Part shown: positions 32,374 to 33,310 of the stretch, piece after piece
How the letters are laid out: every line of letters starts with the position of its first letter
Numbering within the stretch: position 1 is the stretch's first letter
Origin: JAYKGU01 sp035285585
GTDB lineage: Bacteria > Cyanobacteriota > Cyanobacteriia > CAKZMO01
Length of the DNA: 33,310 nt
Direction: 5' to 3'
Assembly: GCA_035285585.1 (NCBI GenBank)
Contig: JAYKGU010000283.1
Coordinates: forward strand, 1-33,310
The notes under the pieces: generated by a model
What the model was told of the DNA's origin: nothing
Databases searched by the model: none
Seen by the model: the letters and a program-made list of their open reading frames with translations, nothing else
Program-made: the position numbers and the translations under genes

Positions 32374-32469
32374 CTTAATTGATACCCGCACTCAGGTAGG
32401 TTAGGAAATCCATTAACAATATAGATGCCTCGATTTGGATGGATCGCCCTGCATCCCTACACCAAAGAG

Positions 32470-32874
32470 CTAAGCATCATTCTCAGAGGGGTTTATGCCG
32501 CTGTTAATAGCCACCCTGGAAGTGTTGTGACTTGCATATTCACCCCACAGATGAGCCAGTTCGCGGGCCTCCCGCTGCCACTCTGGACGAATTTGATACA
32601 TTCGACGGGGACGGCCCCGCCCCTCTACCTTTTTCCAGTAGCCCGTAATGGCGGCTTTATCTTCGAGGAACTTGAGGGCACTGTAAAGAACCGTGTCCGA
32701 GAGGCGGTAGGATGGGTACTCCGTCTCCAGTAACTGAATCAGCTCAGTGCCGTAAGAGTCTTTGCGCAGCAGCACGGCAAGCACGTAGCAAACTGCTAGC
32801 TCTTTATTTAAGTAGAAAGGGGGAGGATTCCGAAAAAATTGATAGATATCGTCAAATGAAGTCATATTTGTCAT
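32470..32874 (-). CDS. PadR-family transcriptional regulator
   Basis: A 134-residue protein with the PadR winged-helix domain: KELAVCYVLAVLLRKDSYGTELIQLLE, LSDTVLYSALKFLEDKAAITGYWKKV and EGRGRPRRMYQI. PadR regulators usually sense small ligands or phenolics, while a cyanobacterial PadR-type protein (Pex) tunes circadian kaiA expression; identity with Pex is only a possibility. The start is set at ATG 32874 (an ATG at 32865 is nearly as good); the open frame extends to 33087, but the extra region is unlike any PadR N-terminus. It may regulate itself or nearby genes, but no operator is visible. Confidence 0.85.
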   Translation of the reverse strand: MTNMTSFDDIYQFFRNPPPFYLNKELAVCYVLAVLLRKDSYGTELIQLLETEYPSYRLSDTVLYSALKFLEDKAAITGYWKKVEGRGRPRRMYQIRPEWQREARELAHLWGEYASHNTSRVAINSGINPSENDA

Positions 32875-33175
32875 TCCAGCGCTAAATGGAGCAGCTAATC
32901 GTCTTTGAATTATTGACTCTCTTTGTAACTCAAAAACTAACGCAGATGCTGAACTTTTATCTTCTAATAAAGGGGTTAGTCCTAATGGAAGACATTTCAT
33001 CCCGTTAGGTGAGCAAGGCGAGTTGCTAAGGAGCAAATAGCTCACGAATCTTTTTGTAAGGGTGAAATTGAGCGAAAACGCCGTCAAAAGGTATTCAGCA
33101 TCCCTTTTATATTAATGAATTTTCTCTCCAATTGTCTTCCGTCGTCTAGACTACCTGCTTAGATTTTCTAAACTT
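32875..33175. other. Intergenic region upstream of the PadR gene
   Basis: Moderately AT-rich stretch between the PadR gene and a possible partial gene at the edge, 301 bp. No terminator, RNA gene or clear operator is seen. Confidence 0.4.
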
Positions 33176-33310
33176 TCAGAACTGGCTCATTTGGGCATTC
33201 TCGATGAATGAGCGTGATACTGACATCATGCTGTCGGATGATATTTCCTCCTTAGGATACAAATCCTCTAAAATCTCAACCTCACTCTTTCCAGAAACTA
33301 CAATATCTTT
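33176..33310 (-). CDS. Possible 3' end of a gene at the window edge
   Basis: On the - strand the frame runs open for 44 codons from the edge to a TGA stop (33178-33176). It encodes VSGKSEVEILEDLYPKEE and ends MSQF. The protein is not recognised. Such a short open stretch could be chance; the start would lie beyond the window. Confidence 0.3.
   Translation of the reverse strand, partial: KDIVVSGKSEVEILEDLYPKEEISSDSMMSVSRSFIENAQMSQF

Noticed and set aside
32875..33087. Upstream extension of the PadR gene
   Set aside because: The extra 71 residues resemble no PadR N-terminus, are low in conserved features, and the downstream ATG gives a normal length.

Overview
The window looks like a cyanobacterial chromosome segment. 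The HIP1 octamer GCGATCGC recurs throughout, inside genes and in both strands. The gene content fits: a DUF4278-type protein, an ethylene-receptor-like histidine kinase, a FAS1 protein, many pentapeptide repeats and a complete phosphate transporter. I see no phage, plasmid, CRISPR, rRNA or tRNA signature. The exact genus cannot be told from the sequence.

Layout. Bases 1-4155 (+ strand) carry a NurA-type nuclease, an SSB-like OB-fold protein, a SpoU/TrmH RNA methyltransferase, a SAM hydroxide adenosyltransferase (DUF62) and a short DUF4278-like protein. Bases 4438-6231 encode an ethylene-receptor-like histidine kinase. Bases 6392-9657 hold a small unassigned gene, a hypothetical gene, an MMADHC-like cobalamin-trafficking protein, msrB and an OmpR-type response regulator. 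Bases 9863-16026 (- strand) encode a very large secreted met-zincin, a DEDDh exonuclease, an App1-like phosphatase and HtpX. Bases 16238-18645 (+) encode a secreted FAS1 protein with acidic repeats and a membrane-anchored pentapeptide-repeat protein.

The most interesting block is 18616-23377 (- strand). It is a tight four-gene operon: UbiA-type phosphoribosyltransferase, DprE1-like FAD oxidase, DprE2-like SDR reductase, and a HAD phosphatase fused to a flippase-like membrane domain. Together these could make a polyprenyl-phosphate-linked arabinofuranose donor, as in mycobacterial cell-wall synthesis, and possibly move it across the membrane. A divergent DUF218/ElyC-like gene sits beside it.

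Bases 24862-29828 carry the Pst phosphate uptake system: pstS on the - strand and pstCAB on the + strand, each preceded by a candidate SphR/PhoB box. Bases 29871-31704 (- strand) carry a cupin, an isochorismatase-like amidohydrolase and a RidA-family protein, reminiscent of nitrogen-compound catabolism. The right end holds a hypothetical gene, a PadR-type regulator and possibly the 3' end of another gene.

Two dispersed, non-coding, palindromic repeat families occur between genes: family A (four copies of about 102 bp) and family B (three copies of 90-105 bp). Both have short terminal inverted repeats and a central hairpin whose arms differ between copies by paired, compensating changes. They look like MITE-type elements, and one copy supplies the stop codon of the metalloprotease gene.
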